Assembly (NCBI GenBank): GCA_014529385.2
Contig: CM043962.1
Span: 89,546,680-89,610,679 of the forward strand
Reading direction: 5' to 3'
Length of the DNA stretch: 64,000 bases
Source of the DNA: Adiantum capillus-veneris
Taxonomy: Eukaryota > Streptophyta > Polypodiopsida > Polypodiales > Pteridaceae
The number at the start of each line of letters is the position of its first letter. The first letter of the stretch is position 1. Below the pieces are notes generated by a model. The model saw only the letters and a list, made by a program, of their open reading frames with translations, was not told the origin of the DNA and searched no databases. Position numbers and translations under genes: made by a program. Below, piece by piece: positions 49,652 through 62,330 of the stretch.

Positions 49652-52600
49652 ATGCCAGAGGAAGATGAGGACGCTTTGTTGAAAAATGTTGCATTGTCTA
49701 CAATGAATAAAATTGATTCAGATGACAACCATGATCATGATCTAGAGCAAGATGGAAAAGACATAAAAAGTGCCCACTTCCGAAAACTTGAGCAATGGAA
49801 CTATGCTCGGCACTTCTATGTATGGCTTCGAACATTACAAAATACTTTTGGAGCCCCGTTTATGGCAGTAGTAGTGATAGTATATGGAGTAAGTGAGGGA
49901 TATGCTGGGAATGTGAGACATATAGCTGCCAATTATTATTGGAAAGATGTGCAGAAGCTACAGCCTGCTGAATCACAAGCTTTTGAGGTATTTATTCAAC
50001 ATATAGGAACTAGTTGCCTGATTTTTTTGGTTGAGATGTGTTCTCTAGAAAAGCTCTCTGGTCCGGACTTATCGATAGTCTTCATGTTTAAACATCTTAC
50101 TGTCATACTTGATGCAAAAGTTACCATGTTTGCAATCATTGAAAAAAGTTAAGTAAATATCATAGTTGTCTTATCTTGGGGTAAAAAAGCAAGGTCTTCC
50201 ATTACAGTTCCCATCCTAGTACAGATGAAAAGGCTCCCATCACCAGTGACAAAGGAGGACATGCTAGTACAAGCTCAAGCGCTGTTACCATTGATGATGA
50301 TGATTATTATTATTAATTTAACCTTTTTGGAGAAGAAGAGCATAAGAAAGAGAGGAAGGAATCTAGCAGGAAGATTGTTGCTCCTCCATTTGCAGTCTGA
50401 TATTCTAACCCACATATTTATCTATCAATGAATATGAAAGTCTTTCTTGTCTCAAGTTTCCTCGCTGAATCCGAAGGTGCATGAGAGCTAGAGCTTGAAG
50501 TAAGAAATTACACAGCTAACAAAACAGAGGCTTAATTTCTGGCACTGGGGACCTTTCTCTTGTAAGTCTAGATTTCTAACTTGACAATTGTATGCATAAG
50601 CATTTGCTTGGCCTACTTTGACAGTTGTATCTATGACTGGAGGTGTGCTTGAATGCATGCCATGGAAGCTTGTGAAGAACGTGTATTGTTTTTGAAATAT
50701 TGTTGACACTGTCTCTCACACCACAAAGGTGCGTTGCTTATCTGCAAATCTTACTACATGTAGGCTTTTGTTGGAATGCCGTGGAATATCAAGCCTATAT
50801 ATGGGCTAATCACTGATACATTTCCCATAGGCGGGTAAGCTTTGCGGGTCCTTCTTTCCCATTTTTCTCCCCCCAATCCTACTAAGGTCTTCTGCAAGAT
50901 AGGCACGCTTGAAGATGTTCTCCAGGTTGTGTTATTGTAGAAAGTGTAAAAAATTATTTAATATATGCCCATGAACACAGGTTCCAACGTTGGCCCTATC
51001 TTGCTATATGTGGTGTTGCAGGAGCTTGCTGCCTTTGGATATTGTCATTACTCTCAGTACCTTCCCCATGGTTGGCCACCCTCCTCATGGCCGGTGCGGC
51101 CTTATGCACAGCGTTTCCGGATGTGGTTGTAGATGCAGCACTAGCAGAGCAAAGCAGAAATCAACCAACTTTTGCCAGTGATCTACAGGTATGGAATTAA
51201 AAGTAGTAGATGTATTGGTTAGCCGCACTCTAGAAAATGAAAAACCCCATGACACCAAGAGAGAGTAAGATATGCTGACATTAATTCTGCTAAAACCAGT
51301 TGTGCTTTTAACTTTTGCTAGAAGGATTGTTTGTTGTGAAACTATATCCCGAAAAAACATCAATGTTTGTTGCTTATAATCATGAGAAAATTGAGGCAGG
51401 AACCAACGTAAACCCATTAAGTTATCTGATATCTTTGCAGAGTCTATCATGGGGCAGTTTATCACTTGGTGGACTTGTTGGATCTGTGGTGTCTGGGCCT
51501 GCCGTGCATTCATTTGGACCTCGGGGCGCTTTCTTTCTGATTTCTGTTGCTCCTGTTCTACTTCTAGTTGCGGCATGGGCTATTCCTGAAAAGCGATTGC
51601 CGAAAGGTCTAGACAGAGCTAAGTTTGGGGACATGTTGAAAACACTCCAGCTTTTTAAACAGGCATTGAAGATTCCTGCAATCTGGAGACCAGCTCTTTA
51701 TGTTTATTTAGCAAGGGTATTCCTTACTGCACATTCCTCTGCCTTTTCTGTCTAGCACTAGGAGGTTGTTTTTGGGTTTTTGGGACATTCTCCAAAAACA
51801 AAAAATTTGGGTTTCCCCCCACTCTAATTTGGGTTTATTTGCAGGCTCTTTGTCCTGATATATCTGAATCTATGTTTTATTGGTTCACGGATCCGGTAGT
51901 TGGGCCTGGTTTCAGTGAGCAGTTTATTGGATTGGTGGGCGGCATCGGGTACTTGGCCATGTTTGTGGGAGTGGGTTTGTACAATTGCTGGTTTCGACGC
52001 TACACTCTCAGGACAATGTTTCTTTGGCCTCAAGTAAGTGATTGCACATGTTTGGCAAGGGCTGGCTGCATTTGTTGCACGATCCTTAATCATGACACAA
52101 GGGGATGTTCTAGCATTTAGTTAAAACTTATTATTACCAAGATGGTCCTAGTAGTTATATTTTCTCAATGATTTACCACCAGTTTATGGTTGACAATTTC
52201 CTTTGTGGCCTTTTCCCAAACTCACCTCCCCCATTTGGTTTGCAATTTTCAATACAAGCCTCTTATCTTCTGCTCTTGGTAAATAGGTGGCTTATGCCTT
52301 CATGGGGCTATGTGACACCGTCATTGTGAATCGGTGGAATTTACAATTGGGTATTCCAGACCGTGCATTCGTTATTGGGGATGAGACGTTCACAGATGTA
52401 ATAGGGAGACTGCAGTTGATTCCCTTCATGGTGTTGTCTGCACGGCTATGTCCGCCGGGTGTTGAAGGGACCGTGTTTGCATTTCTAATGTCGGTGTCCA
52501 ATTTTGGGGCGACATGCGCATCATGGAATGGCGCCTTCCTGCTACACCAGCTACATGTTAGCAAAGAGGATTACAGCAACCTTTGGCTAGCTGTTGTTAT

Positions 52601-52778
52601 TCGCAGTCTCCTTAGGTTAACACCGGCCATTTTTCTGTTCTTGCTTCCTCTTGGTACTGTGGATGACCTTGAAACCCCCATTATTGGGGGAACAAATGCA
52701 CAGGCAGTAGTAAATAAGGATGAAGAGACTCTGCACATGTTAGAAACACAACAGGAAATGGTTGAAATGAAGCATTGA
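49652..52778 (+). CDS. Folate-biopterin transporter family protein (six exons)
   Basis: Exons: 49652-49987, 50764-50834, 50981-51188, 51441-51716, 51845-52033, 52287-52778; every junction is GT-AG and the frame is continuous, giving 523 residues. An AG acceptor at 49649-49650 just before ATG suggests a 5'-UTR intron, so ATG 49652 is preferred to the in-frame ATG at 49574. Family signs: YYWKDVQKLQPAESQAF (residues 95-111), MPWNIKPIYGLITDTFPIGG (117-136, the BT1-family signature), FPDVVVDAALAEQSRNQP (182 on), SDLQSLSWGSLSLGG, and IPFMVLSARLCPPGVEGTVF in exon 6. About 12 hydrophobic segments are expected for this proton-coupled folate/pterin carrier family; length is typical. The N-terminus is acidic (DSDDNHDHD) without a clear plastid transit peptide, so a non-plastid membrane is more likely. 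The substrate is inferred from family only. Confidence 0.93.
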
Positions 52779-54677
52779 TTTATTTTTTTCTTCTTGAAGC
52801 TTTTGCCTGGCTTGAGAAAATGTGAAGCACAAAAGAGTTTGTAAAGGGTGGAGTTTGTGCCTTGTTTTACAGCAGGCATTTCATTTCCCCCATTTTAAAG
52901 GTTTATGTGCCAGCCATCTATCAGCTACCCAAGCAAGCATATTTTTACAAAACACATCAATGTTTATGAAATAGTCATTTCAATGTTTGTGAAGACAGAC
53001 ACCCTTCTATGAAAAATTGTTAAATTCTTCCATTTTAATGTTTCTGAAGAGACAGACACCCTTTTTGTTTGGTTGTAATATGATGCAATCACAGGATCAC
53101 GCCCACACTCCTACTCCCATATGTTGCACGGGTTGAACCATAGTGGGCGTGCTTAAACCCCCTCACCTTCAGTGCTAGGCCAACTCCCTTGACATAGACA
53201 CCATATGCATGTAGTGAGGAAGCATGCTAAATTTCAAGTGGTTTGACAAGTTGTGCAAGGTGTCACAAACATAATGTATGAATTGCCTGCAAGCATTTCC
53301 TTTAAATACGCTGGTCACAATATTATAATACCAAAATCCAGTCTAGATGCAAAAAATCCAAAAAAGTAAAGTATTGCTACCTAAGATAGCCTCTCCAAGT
53401 GCAAGAGAGGTTCTTGGGAAGGTCCACCAACAATGTTTTTGCTTGATCAAGGACTTACTCACCAAATTATCAAGGGTGAGAGAATTGGGAGAGAGACAAT
53501 GCTGTGGCTTTGCTTATTGAATAAGTTCATGAACAGACTACTTCTCCTTGCTTAGAAGATCCCCATGAGATCTTAATAATCCTTTTATCCAAATGCAAAC
53601 CTCTTGCTCTATGGTAGCTGTCAAGATGCACCTAATGCACCTACCCTAGCGTAGCACCTACATCAATGGTCCAAAAGGAGCTATAGTTGCCAAATCCTAT
53701 TTAAAGTGCTTGTACACTAGAAAAAAAGGTGGTGTACTTTTCTCTTGTCTCTTTACACTAGGGAAAAGGTAAGTTACTTTTTGGGGCGTGTTTGGTTTAG
53801 ATCGAACTCTCTAGTGTTTTGGCTAAAGGGCAATCACTTTTGTGACTTTTACTCTTTTGCCTACTAAGCTCTTCTTTGTGGATTGGCTACCACTCTTACC
53901 CTTGCTGAGGTTTCGTGTGAATCGAACCCACTACTTTCGGGTGTGGTACTTTTGTCTTGTCTCTTTAGAAAGTGGCAAAGTGGTCTCCTCAATTGAGAAG
54001 TCAAAAATATCCAATGCTATATATATTTCTTTTCATGGATACACACCTTTTTATGGTCCATACGACTTGCCAAATGATATAGAGAAAAGTTTCAATTATG
54101 GCAATTGTGGTATTACTAAGATCCTACAAAACTGCCTTGTACATCAAAGTAAAATCTATGTAGAGGCCCACCATCATGCTTAAGGCCACACTAAAAACGC
54201 CACATACACCACCACTCGAATGACTGATGTTGATTGAGATGACAATTGAAATATTAAGATTTGTTGTCATAGAGCCAAAAATAAAGAATGGTCAAATTTG
54301 TCGAGCTAGGAGTGTGACTTTACAAAAAGCCATCACCTAAAGGTTTCCATTGAGATAAAATGATAATTTAGTTTAGACCATATTAGCATATCTTTTGACA
54401 AATCTTAAAGTGTTTTTGTAGTCACTGAAGCAGGCGCTATGAAGGAGCAAAGGGAAGTGCAAGGACAACCTACTTGAAATGTTCATGAAACTTCGACCAT
54501 CCGAATTTTAGAATTCGTTCAAGGTTTTTTCAAAAAGCTGGCTGGAAGCTACTCTTTAGATATTGAATACCACATAAGTAGCTCATCACTTTTAAAATGC
54601 TATTTTAGAAAACAGTAACTTATGTATTTGAGTTTTTGAGTATTTCAAAATATTAAAAGCTTCAATATTGTAATTTC
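52779..54677. other. 3' flank of the transporter gene and spacer
   Basis: The first 100-200 bp are presumably 3' UTR, although no clear AATAAA is seen. The rest has no conserved domain on either strand. Confidence 0.5.
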
Positions 54678-54901
54678 GTTACCATATTATGATAGTGATA
54701 TTTGCAAATACACTTAGGACTGTTGGGCACTATTTTCCCATGCTGAGAGGTTTTTCCCCCTTGGTTATGCCCATCGTTCTCGCACAGATCTTAGCTTTGT
54801 AATAACACACTGACCAATACTACTTCTTGTATTGTGTGCTCTTGAGCTTCTCCTTCATCTTCTCCATTTGTAGGTGCATTCCTATAGCCATATTCCCAAC
54901 A
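54678..54901 (+). repeat. Old copia LTR related to copia-4
   Basis: CGTTACCATATTATGATAGT...TTCCCAACA aligns over its 224 bp with the 227-bp copia-4 LTR (TGTTACCATATACATGTGGTAGT...TTCCAACA), with many differences. A degenerate primer-binding site TGGTATTAAAGT (54904-54915) and a related leader (CTCACTTTCTCC, TGGTGAGC) follow, so this is a 5' LTR. Confidence 0.8.
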
Positions 54902-55254
54902 ATTGGTATTAAAGTAGGCTTTGCCATCTGGGGCAACGTCGCCATTACCCTCCTGGCTCACTTTCTCCAATCGAGGTGATTTTTGGTGAGCATTACATAG
55001 ATACATATCGATTGAATGAGGTTCTAAAGCTCGATATCAGTAGGGTTTTGATTTCGGCTCATGTTGACCTCCATTTCCACTATTGATAGCAATACATATG
55101 TAATTTTGTCCTTCTATGCAATTGTTTAGAGTCCAAATTTTTACAAAATCTAAGCACTTTCTAGTATTTTGTGGGTGGTGCTATATGGCAAGAGTTTGTT
55201 TTGTGTAGTGTCTCCTCGATATAGGAAACTATTGTGCTAGATGCAATCACCTGC

Positions 55255-55560
55255 CATGGCTAATAATAATGATGTTTTTTGCTTGTTGTCTCTTGAGGAA
55301 AAATGGGATGGGGACAATTACGATGTACCTTGTCCTTGTTGAAAGGAAATTTGGAACATTGTGCAAGATTATGATATAAGACTAGGTTCTATGATACAAG
55401 TTCTGTGGGTGATGGTCCATGTTGTTGCAACTCTACTGATAGAGTTGTTTTGTCTACTTCTACTGCTCTGCAAGTTTGGAGTGTTACAAGGCGTCGGCTT
55501 CTTTCAAGCGATAGCTCTCCCCTCCACGGGTTTTGCAGCAGTGGTGATATAACAAAATCT
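55255..55560 (+). pseudogene. Remnant of copia gag N-terminus
   Basis: ATG 55255 opens MANNNDVFCLLSLEEKWDGD then NYDVPC and a stop; copia gag proteins start with a similar (E)KxDGxNY motif. The following frame is not recognisable beyond about 55560. It belongs to the 54678 LTR element and shows that this family once had a gag, which copia-4 lacks. Confidence 0.6.
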
Positions 55561-55639
55561 TCTGGTGTATTTGACCAACTTCCTCCCTGGAAGGCTTCGT
55601 TACTGCAGCGATAATCCCCTACTAGAAGAATTTCGGGTG

Positions 55640-56877
55640 AAGCATCTTGTTACTATGGCTCTCAGCTTATCCGCCCTCTTGGATTCAACCTGCCCCAGGA
55701 TTACTGGCCTTCTCCACCTTAACCTTGTCGAAGAAAACCCTTTTTGGCTCGGAGGAGCTACGTGGTCTCACAACCAACCTACCTCTTGAGGATTTTGATC
55801 AACTCTCCCTCCCCTCTACCAAAACGTTTGGCATCACAAGTTCCTCCTTAGCCTTGCATAATAGTGCCATTTCCAATACAATCCAAGGCGGTATCCTTTC
55901 AAAACCCCCCCCTCGCTTTCCCTTTCTCTTTCGGCTCACTCTCCGCAAGCTCCTTGTCTTTTGCTTTTGCCCCACCCCTTGCCAATAAACTGCATAATGC
56001 AACTCTACCCATTCTTTACGCCATCAATAAGCCTTTGGAATTTGACAAGATTGTTTCACTCTCCTTGGTGGAATTAAAAACCCTTAACCTTAAGCTTCAC
56101 AAAGCCACTTCTCATCTTGTACATTTGCAAAATCTTCTAGCCAACCAAAAGGCCCCACTTAGTCTTTGCATGAAGCCTCCCCGTCTCTCCCTAGAGGACA
56201 CTCAAGCACAAGCACTCTAGAGTGCCAAGATTGAAGCCCTTAATATCCAATTTCAATTGGATTGCACCTAAGCTTACATCCATGCCCAAAGTTTAGTTAT
56301 CAATAACCTTCAAAAGAGCTTTGATGCCTACCGCGACCTTGTAGAAGAAAAAAGACTCTTGGACCTCACCAAAAAGCTTGCTACTATCTCCTTTCCAAGG
56401 GTTTAGCCATCGGCATGGGCCAATCAACTCCTCTCATGGAAGCAATCCTCGCTTCATGACTTTGATGCTCAATTACAAATATGATCCTCCAAACCCATTT
56501 GGCCTCTTCTTTGAGCATGGCACCACATAATGCAAGGAAGAGGGCACAAGCAACCCTTTTGGAGGAAGTGGAGCCCCTACGTAAAGAAGAAACGGTGTGA
56601 GATTTGGCATTATGAGGTCACCACTCAAATGAAGTACCTTCTCTCTCCTCCCCCAAAGATGCCCTCCCCCCCCCCCCCTTTGACAAGGGCCTCTTGTGAA
56701 GATTTCATGCATCAACCTTTCAAGAAGCCCAAATCATCTTCCCCGGTGGTCCATCTTTCTTCCGGCTCCCCCTCTTGTAATCCTCCCATTACAGCCTCTC
56801 CAAAAAGCCACCATCTTCCTCTCGCCTCTCCCAACCTCTTTTTTGTTCCTTCCCTTAAAAAAACCCCCAATTTGTAA
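55640..56877 (+). pseudogene. Unidentified decayed reading frame cut by copia-3
   Basis: One frame stays coding-like for about 1.2 kb with about five in-frame stops: SSLALHNSAISNTIQGG, LANKLHNATLPILYAINKPL, SLVELKTLNLKLHKATSHLV, NNLQKSFDAYRDLVEEKRLL (helical, coiled-coil-like), KKRCEIWHYEVTTQMKYLLS, then a Ser/Pro-rich tail. The final TTG-TAA is formed at the junction with the copia-3 LTR (56873). No family recognised; it could be a gag or a host gene. Confidence 0.45.
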
Positions 56878-57194
56878 AGAATGAGGATGCAAGAGAGCTA
56901 CACAAGACAAGCACAAAGCACACAGAGATGGAAAGCTTCTTCTTCTTCTTCACAGAAAAGAGAGTACAAAATGACTAAGTGCTAAAGCTGAAAAGTAGCA
57001 CATATGTACATGCGGTCACTAAGTGTGAACTCGCTAGAAGCGTACTAGACTGGCACTATAAGTGTAGTCCAGCTGTAGAATCACTGGCAGAGATCCTCCG
57101 TGTCGGTCACCTAACGTGCCAGTGAGTAAATGCCGTAAGCGGCCAAGACCCGTAGTGGATGCCAGCTCAAGATGTAGAGCTCGACATCTCAACA
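56873..57194 (-). repeat. 3' LTR of copia-3
   Basis: On the minus strand it begins TGTTGAGATGTCGAG immediately after the purine tract and ends TTCTTTACA. The outer boundary is inferred from TG...CA ends only, because the 5' LTR is not in the window. Confidence 0.65.
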
Positions 57195-59081
57195 CTCCCC
57201 CTCGAGCTTTGCACGTCGCAGAGTCCAAGCATAGTCCGGAAACGTCGAAGCTTCTCAGCTTTGAGGGCCTTGGTAAAGATATCCGCTATCTGCTCCTCTG
57301 TGCTGACGTAGACCAAGTCGATGTCGCCCGCCAACACTCGCTCTCGAACGTAGTGGTAATGGACCTCTATGTGTTTGGTCCTGGCATGGAACACTGGGTT
57401 CCTAGCCAACTGCATGTTGCTGAGGTTGTCACAATGAATGACAATCTGCTGGTCCACCTGCACTCCCAAGTCCTCAAGTAATGTGCGTAGCCAAGCTACC
57501 TCGCACGCCGCAACTGCTGCACCTCTGTACTCGGCCTCTGTGCTCGATAAAGCAACCGTAGGCTGCTTTTTGCTGCTCCAAGTAACAGCAGCACTCCCAA
57601 AAGAGAACATGAAGCCACTCGTAGATCTCCTATCAACAATGCTACCTGCCCAATCTGCATCTGTATACCCATACAATGCTAATGGTGCATCTGCTGCATA
57701 GAACAATGCGTAGTCAAGAGTCCCTTGCACATACCTAAGTGTGCGTCGTACTCCATCCAAATGTGGCTTCCTCGGAAGCTGCATGAACTGACTCTCCAAG
57801 CCTACTGTGTAGCTCAAGTCTGGCCTCGTGATAGTCAAGTAGATTAGACTACCCTCAATCTTCCAATACATGTTGACATCCTCAACAACATCACCCTTCT
57901 CTGCACTCAGCTTTGCATTCACATCCAAGGGAATAGAAATTGGCTTACAATCAGCCATACCATACTTTGACAACATGTCCCAAGCATACTGTCTCTGTGA
58001 TAGCCATACACCCTCTGGAGTCCTGATCACATCAATGCCAAGAAAGTAGCGCAACTCGCCTAAATCTTTCATTTCAAACTCCTTTTTGAGAAGACCCTTC
58101 ACATGGTCAATCTCCATAGAATTGTCACCAACAATAATAAGGTCATTACATATATGGTAATGACCACAATCCCCACATCACTCTCACGTACATAGAGTGA
58201 ATGATCTGCATGAGCTCTCCTAAACCCAATACTGACAAGATACTTGGCAATCCTGTCATACCATGCTCTAGAGCCCTGCTTTAAACCATACAAAGCTTTG
58301 AGAAGTCTGCATACATAATCTGGGTAACCTGGATCGACATAACCAGGTGGCTGATCTATATACACTTCCTCTTGCAACTCACCATTCAAGAAGGCATTCT
58401 TTACATCCATTTGATGCATAATCCATCCTCTAGATGCAGCCACTGCTATGAAAGCTCTCACAGTCGTCATCTTTGCCACTGGAGCAAAGGTCTCCTCATA
58501 GTCTATGCCATACGTCTGTGCATAACCCTTTGCGACCAGCCTTGCCTTGTGACGCTCAATGTTACCATCAACCTTATGCTTGGTTTTATACACCCATTTA
58601 CAGCCAATAGTTTTCTTGCCACTTGACAATGGCACCAACTCCCATGTGTCGTTTTCTTCCAATGCAGCCATCTCTTCATTCATTGCATCATCCCAATGCA
58701 CATTTCCAACTGCATCCTCAAAACATGTGGGCTCCACATCCTGTATCACCTTAGCCATGTAGGCTTGGTGATGTGCTAGATACCCATCATAAGTCAATTT
58801 ATGAATTGGATTTCTGACTCTATTAGATCTGCGCGGTCCTGGGTCACTCCTTTGCACTCTAGCATCTTCTTGTACTTTCCTTACACCAGGTGTCTTGACA
58901 GCCAGAATTCCAAATTCCTCATCAAGACTTTGTTCAGAACCATCTGAATCCATGTCTACATGTGAAAAACCTGATGATGCATCAGCCATAAAGGGAGGTT
59001 CATCAACCTTTTCCTTTCCTTTTCGTGATACATTCCCTGTACCTGTTGGTGGAGTAACCTGCGTACGTAGTCTACCATTCA
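57168..59081 (-). pseudogene. Copia-3 reverse transcriptase and RNase H
   Basis: RT: TIGCKWVYKTKHKVDGNIER, HKARLVAKGYAQTYGIDYEE, TFAPVAKMTTVRAF, MDVKNAFLNGELQEEVY, LLKALYGLKQGSRAWYDRI. The frame then breaks at about 58144-58147: a single base is missing inside the codons for the catalytic YVDD, so TYV is followed by MT instead of DD. RNase H (GYTDADWAGSIVDRRSTSGF, STEAEYRGAA, HCDNLSNMQLARNP) is intact in the next frame up to 57168. Apart from this lesion the region is well preserved. Confidence 0.92.
57195..57206 (-). other. Polypurine tract of copia-3
   Basis: Minus-strand CTCGAGGGGGAG next to the LTR start. The pol stop lies slightly inside the LTR (57167). Confidence 0.75.
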
Positions 59082-59086
59082 ATGGT
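59082..59086. other. Target-site duplication of copia-4, left copy
   Basis: ATGGT, identical to 62558-62562. Confidence 0.95.
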
Positions 59087-59313
59087 TGTTACCATATACA
59101 TGTGGTAGTGATGTGTGTGAACACACTAGGACCGCCGGGGCATTTTTTCCCTCTTTAGGAGGTTTTTTCCCCCGTGCATTGTATATACGCCCATCACTCT
59201 AGGGCTATCTATCTTTCCATTGCACACTAAGTAATATACTCTCTATTGTGTGCCTTGAGCTTCCTTCGTCTTCTCCAAGCTGTGTGTGTTTCTCTGCAAC
59301 CCTAATTCCAACA
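59087..59313 (+). repeat. 5' LTR of copia-4
   Basis: TGTTACCATATACATG...AATTCCAACA, 227 bp. Confidence 0.96.
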
Positions 59314-59315
59314 AT

Positions 59316-59327
59316 TGGTACCAGAGC
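59316..59327 (+). other. Primer-binding site of copia-4
   Basis: TGGTACCAGAGC, one mismatch to the usual TGGTATCAGAGC. Confidence 0.9.
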
Positions 59328-59471
59328 AGGTCACGTCCTCCCGGGCTTAGTCGCCAGCTGCTCCAGCACACGCCTGCTCACTTTATCCGATTTCAGTGAG
59401 CTTTGGCAAGCGTTCGCAGGTCTTCGTTTTGAGCAGGCGTTCCCTCTATTTTCGCAGATTCAAGGGCTATT

Positions 59472-62255
59472 TTAGATGCAAAACTTTGGCATGCACGTTT
59501 TGGTCATCTGAATTTTGCCAGTTTGCTGCGTTTGCAGAAATCTGATATGGTTGCTTCTTTGCCGCCTCTTGAAGCACCTATCAAACATGTTTGTGAAGGT
59601 TGTATTCTGGGTAAAATGCAGCGTTCTAAGTTTCCAAAGGATGGTTCAGTTAGGGCCACATGCAGGTTGCAGCTTGTGCATAGTGATGTTTGTGGGCCCA
59701 TGCAAACTCCGTCCTTGGGCAATTACCTGTACTTCGTGACTTTCATTGATGATTACTCCAGGCATGCATGGGTATTTCCGCTTAAAGCAAAGTCCGAAGT
59801 TTTTATGTGCTTCAAACAATTTTTGGCTATGGCTGAAAATGTCTCAAAATGTACTATGGGCACCCTCCGTTCCGATCGAGGGGGGGAGTATATGTCTCAT
59901 GAATTTAATGCATTTCTGGCTAGTCGTGGGATAAAACACCAATGTACAGTGCCTTATACACCTCAACAAAATGGTGTTGCTGAGAGGAAAAACAGGTCAC
60001 TAACGGAAATGGCACGATGTATGATCAAAAGTCAAGCTTTGCCGCATTCTTTTTGGCTTGAGGCCATCATGTGTGCCACTTATGTACTTAACAGGTGTCC
60101 TACGAAAGCTTTGCAGTCTATTACTCCATATGAAGCATGGCATGATAGAAAACCTTCTATTGAGCATATGCGTATTTTTGGCTGTTTGGCATATGCTTTG
60201 GTGCCACAAGTGCAGCGCAGAAAATTGGATGATAAGGCTGTCAAATGTATTTTTGTTGGTTATAGTGCTGAAAGCAAAGGTTATAGGTTGTATCATCCGC
60301 AAACAAAACGTATTCTGGTTTCACGGGATGTAGTGTTTGTGGAAGATTCTGTTCAACCCTTGCTGTCATGTACTAGAGACAGTAATGTAAGCTCACAGGA
60401 CATTTATGACACTTTGTTGCCTCTTTTCAGTGGTGGAAATACGAATGTAAGTTCCAATGAGGCAAATGTAGAGCCTATGGGGGTTTCTGAAAATGTTTTA
60501 GAACAGCCTATTACTGATGCAGATGTACATGATGTACTTGATGAGGAAAGGGCTGAAAATGAGCAGGCTAGAGGTATGCCAAAATGGCTGGTGCACACTT
60601 TGCGTGACAGTAAATTGGATGCACCTTTATCTAGTCGTACTCGTTCAGGCTCTCGCCATGCATCTTATGCATCAGATTGTTATGCTTTGGCTGTGTCTAG
60701 TTTACATGATGTTGAGGAGCCTCTGTCCTTTGATGAAGCACAGAATTCAAAAAATTGGATTGCTGCCATGAAATCAGAATATGATGCACTTATAGAGAAT
60801 GACACATGGACTTTATGTGATTTGCCTCCTGGCAAAAAGGCCATTGGTACGAAGTGGGTTTACAAGTTGAAACGCAAGCCGGATGGTGAGATCGATCGCC
60901 ATAAGGCTCGACTTGTTGCAAAGGGTTATGCACAACAAAAAGGCATAGATTATGAAGAGACTTTTGCTCCCACTTGTCGTATGACTACTGTGCGTTTTCT
61001 ATGTGCATTGGCAGCTCATTTTGGTTGGGATGTACATCAATCAGACATTGTTACTGCTTTCTTGAATGGTGACATATTTGAGGAAGTTTATGTAACGTAG
61101 CCTCGCGGTTTTGTCATAAAAGGACAAGAGGACAAAGTGTGCAAATGTAAGAAGGCTTTGTATGGGTTGAAGCAATCTCCTCGTGCTTGGTATGAGAAAG
61201 CTGACACTCATTTGGTTAAACGAGGCTTTCGTAACAGTCCAACAGAAAGCACATTGTATGTAAAGCGTGAGGATGATGTATTTCTCATTGTGGTTCTTTA
61301 GGTTGATGATTTGCTGATCACTGGACCAAATGAGAGACATATTGCTGAATTTAAGGCTGATTTGAATGCTACTTTCAAGATGAAAGATTTGGGACTGTTG
61401 CATCATTACTTGGGTATACAGTTTAAGCAGTGTGATGGTGGTATTGCCTTGTGTCAGAAAAGTTACATAGAGACATTGCTATGTAAGTTTGGACTTGAGG
61501 ATTGCAAACCTATTGCCACTCCCATGGAAACAGGTTTGAAGTTGAGTCTACATGATGCTGGCGATCCTGCTGATGTCACTCTTTACCAAACTGCTGTTGG
61601 CTGCCTCATTTATGTATGCAACACGAGGCCAGATATTCAGTTTGCAGTCTCGCAGGTCAGCAGATTTATGCATAGCCCAGGGTCTAAGCATTGGCAGGCT
61701 GTCAAGAGGATTTTCCGCTACCTTAGTGGCACTTTACATCTTGGCTTGTTTTATCCCAAGGGGGGATCATTGCCGCCAGACTTACATGCTTTTTCGGACT
61801 CAGATTGGGCTGGTTGTTTTGACACGCGAGTGTCCACAAGTGGTTTTTGTTTCATGCTTGGCAGTTCATGTATATCATGGTTGAGCAAGAAGCAACCTAC
61901 TGTGGCCACTTCGAGTTGTGAGGCTGAGTACAGGGCAGTCTTCACAGCTACGGTTGAGTGTGTATGGCTCAGACGCCTTATGGCTGACTTGGGTGTTGGA
62001 CAGGACACTGCCAACACTATCTACACTGACAGTCAGAGCGCATTGGCAGTTGCGAGGAACCCACTTTTTCATGCTCGCACAAAGCACATTGAGGTGCATT
62101 ACCACTATGTCAGGGAGAGGCTCTCAGCAGGAGAGATCAGCTTGGCTTATGTGCCAACACAGGACAACCTTGCAGATCTTTTCACAAAGGCATTGTCTCG
62201 TGAGAAGCTTGAAGCTTTCCGCAAAGCTTTGGGCTTACTCCCCTTTGTGGACTGA
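59472..62255 (+). pseudogene. Copia-4 integrase, reverse transcriptase, RNase H (two nonsense codons)
   Basis: GAG-pre-integrase LWHARFGHLNFASLLRL...CEGC (59484-59610). Integrase: HSDVCGPM (about 59680), TLRSDRGGEYMSHEF (about 59865), QNGVAERKN (about 59965), with all three acidic residues present. RT: IGTKWVYKLKRKPDGEIDRH, KGYAQQKGIDYEETFAPTC; TAG at 61098-61100 replaces a Gln codon expected before PRGF; TAG at about 61300 replaces the Tyr of the catalytic YVDD (reads L-stop-VDDLLITG). RNase H: FSDSDWAGCFDTRVSTSGF, SSCEAEYRAVF, YTDSQSALAVARNP. No start codon is evident for the truncated frame. Confidence 0.93.
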
Positions 62256-62319
62256 TCCTGTCCTCAGGGCATGGCACTTCCCTTTACTCATGTGCTAGCT
62301 CTCGTTGACCGCATCACTC

Positions 62320-62330
62320 CAGGGGGGATT
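62320..62330 (+). other. Polypurine tract of copia-4
   Basis: AGGGGGGATT directly before the 3' LTR. Confidence 0.9.

Noticed and set aside
58372-58762. Plus-strand frames opposite copia-3 reverse transcriptase
   Set aside because: Shadows of the well-conserved minus-strand pol.
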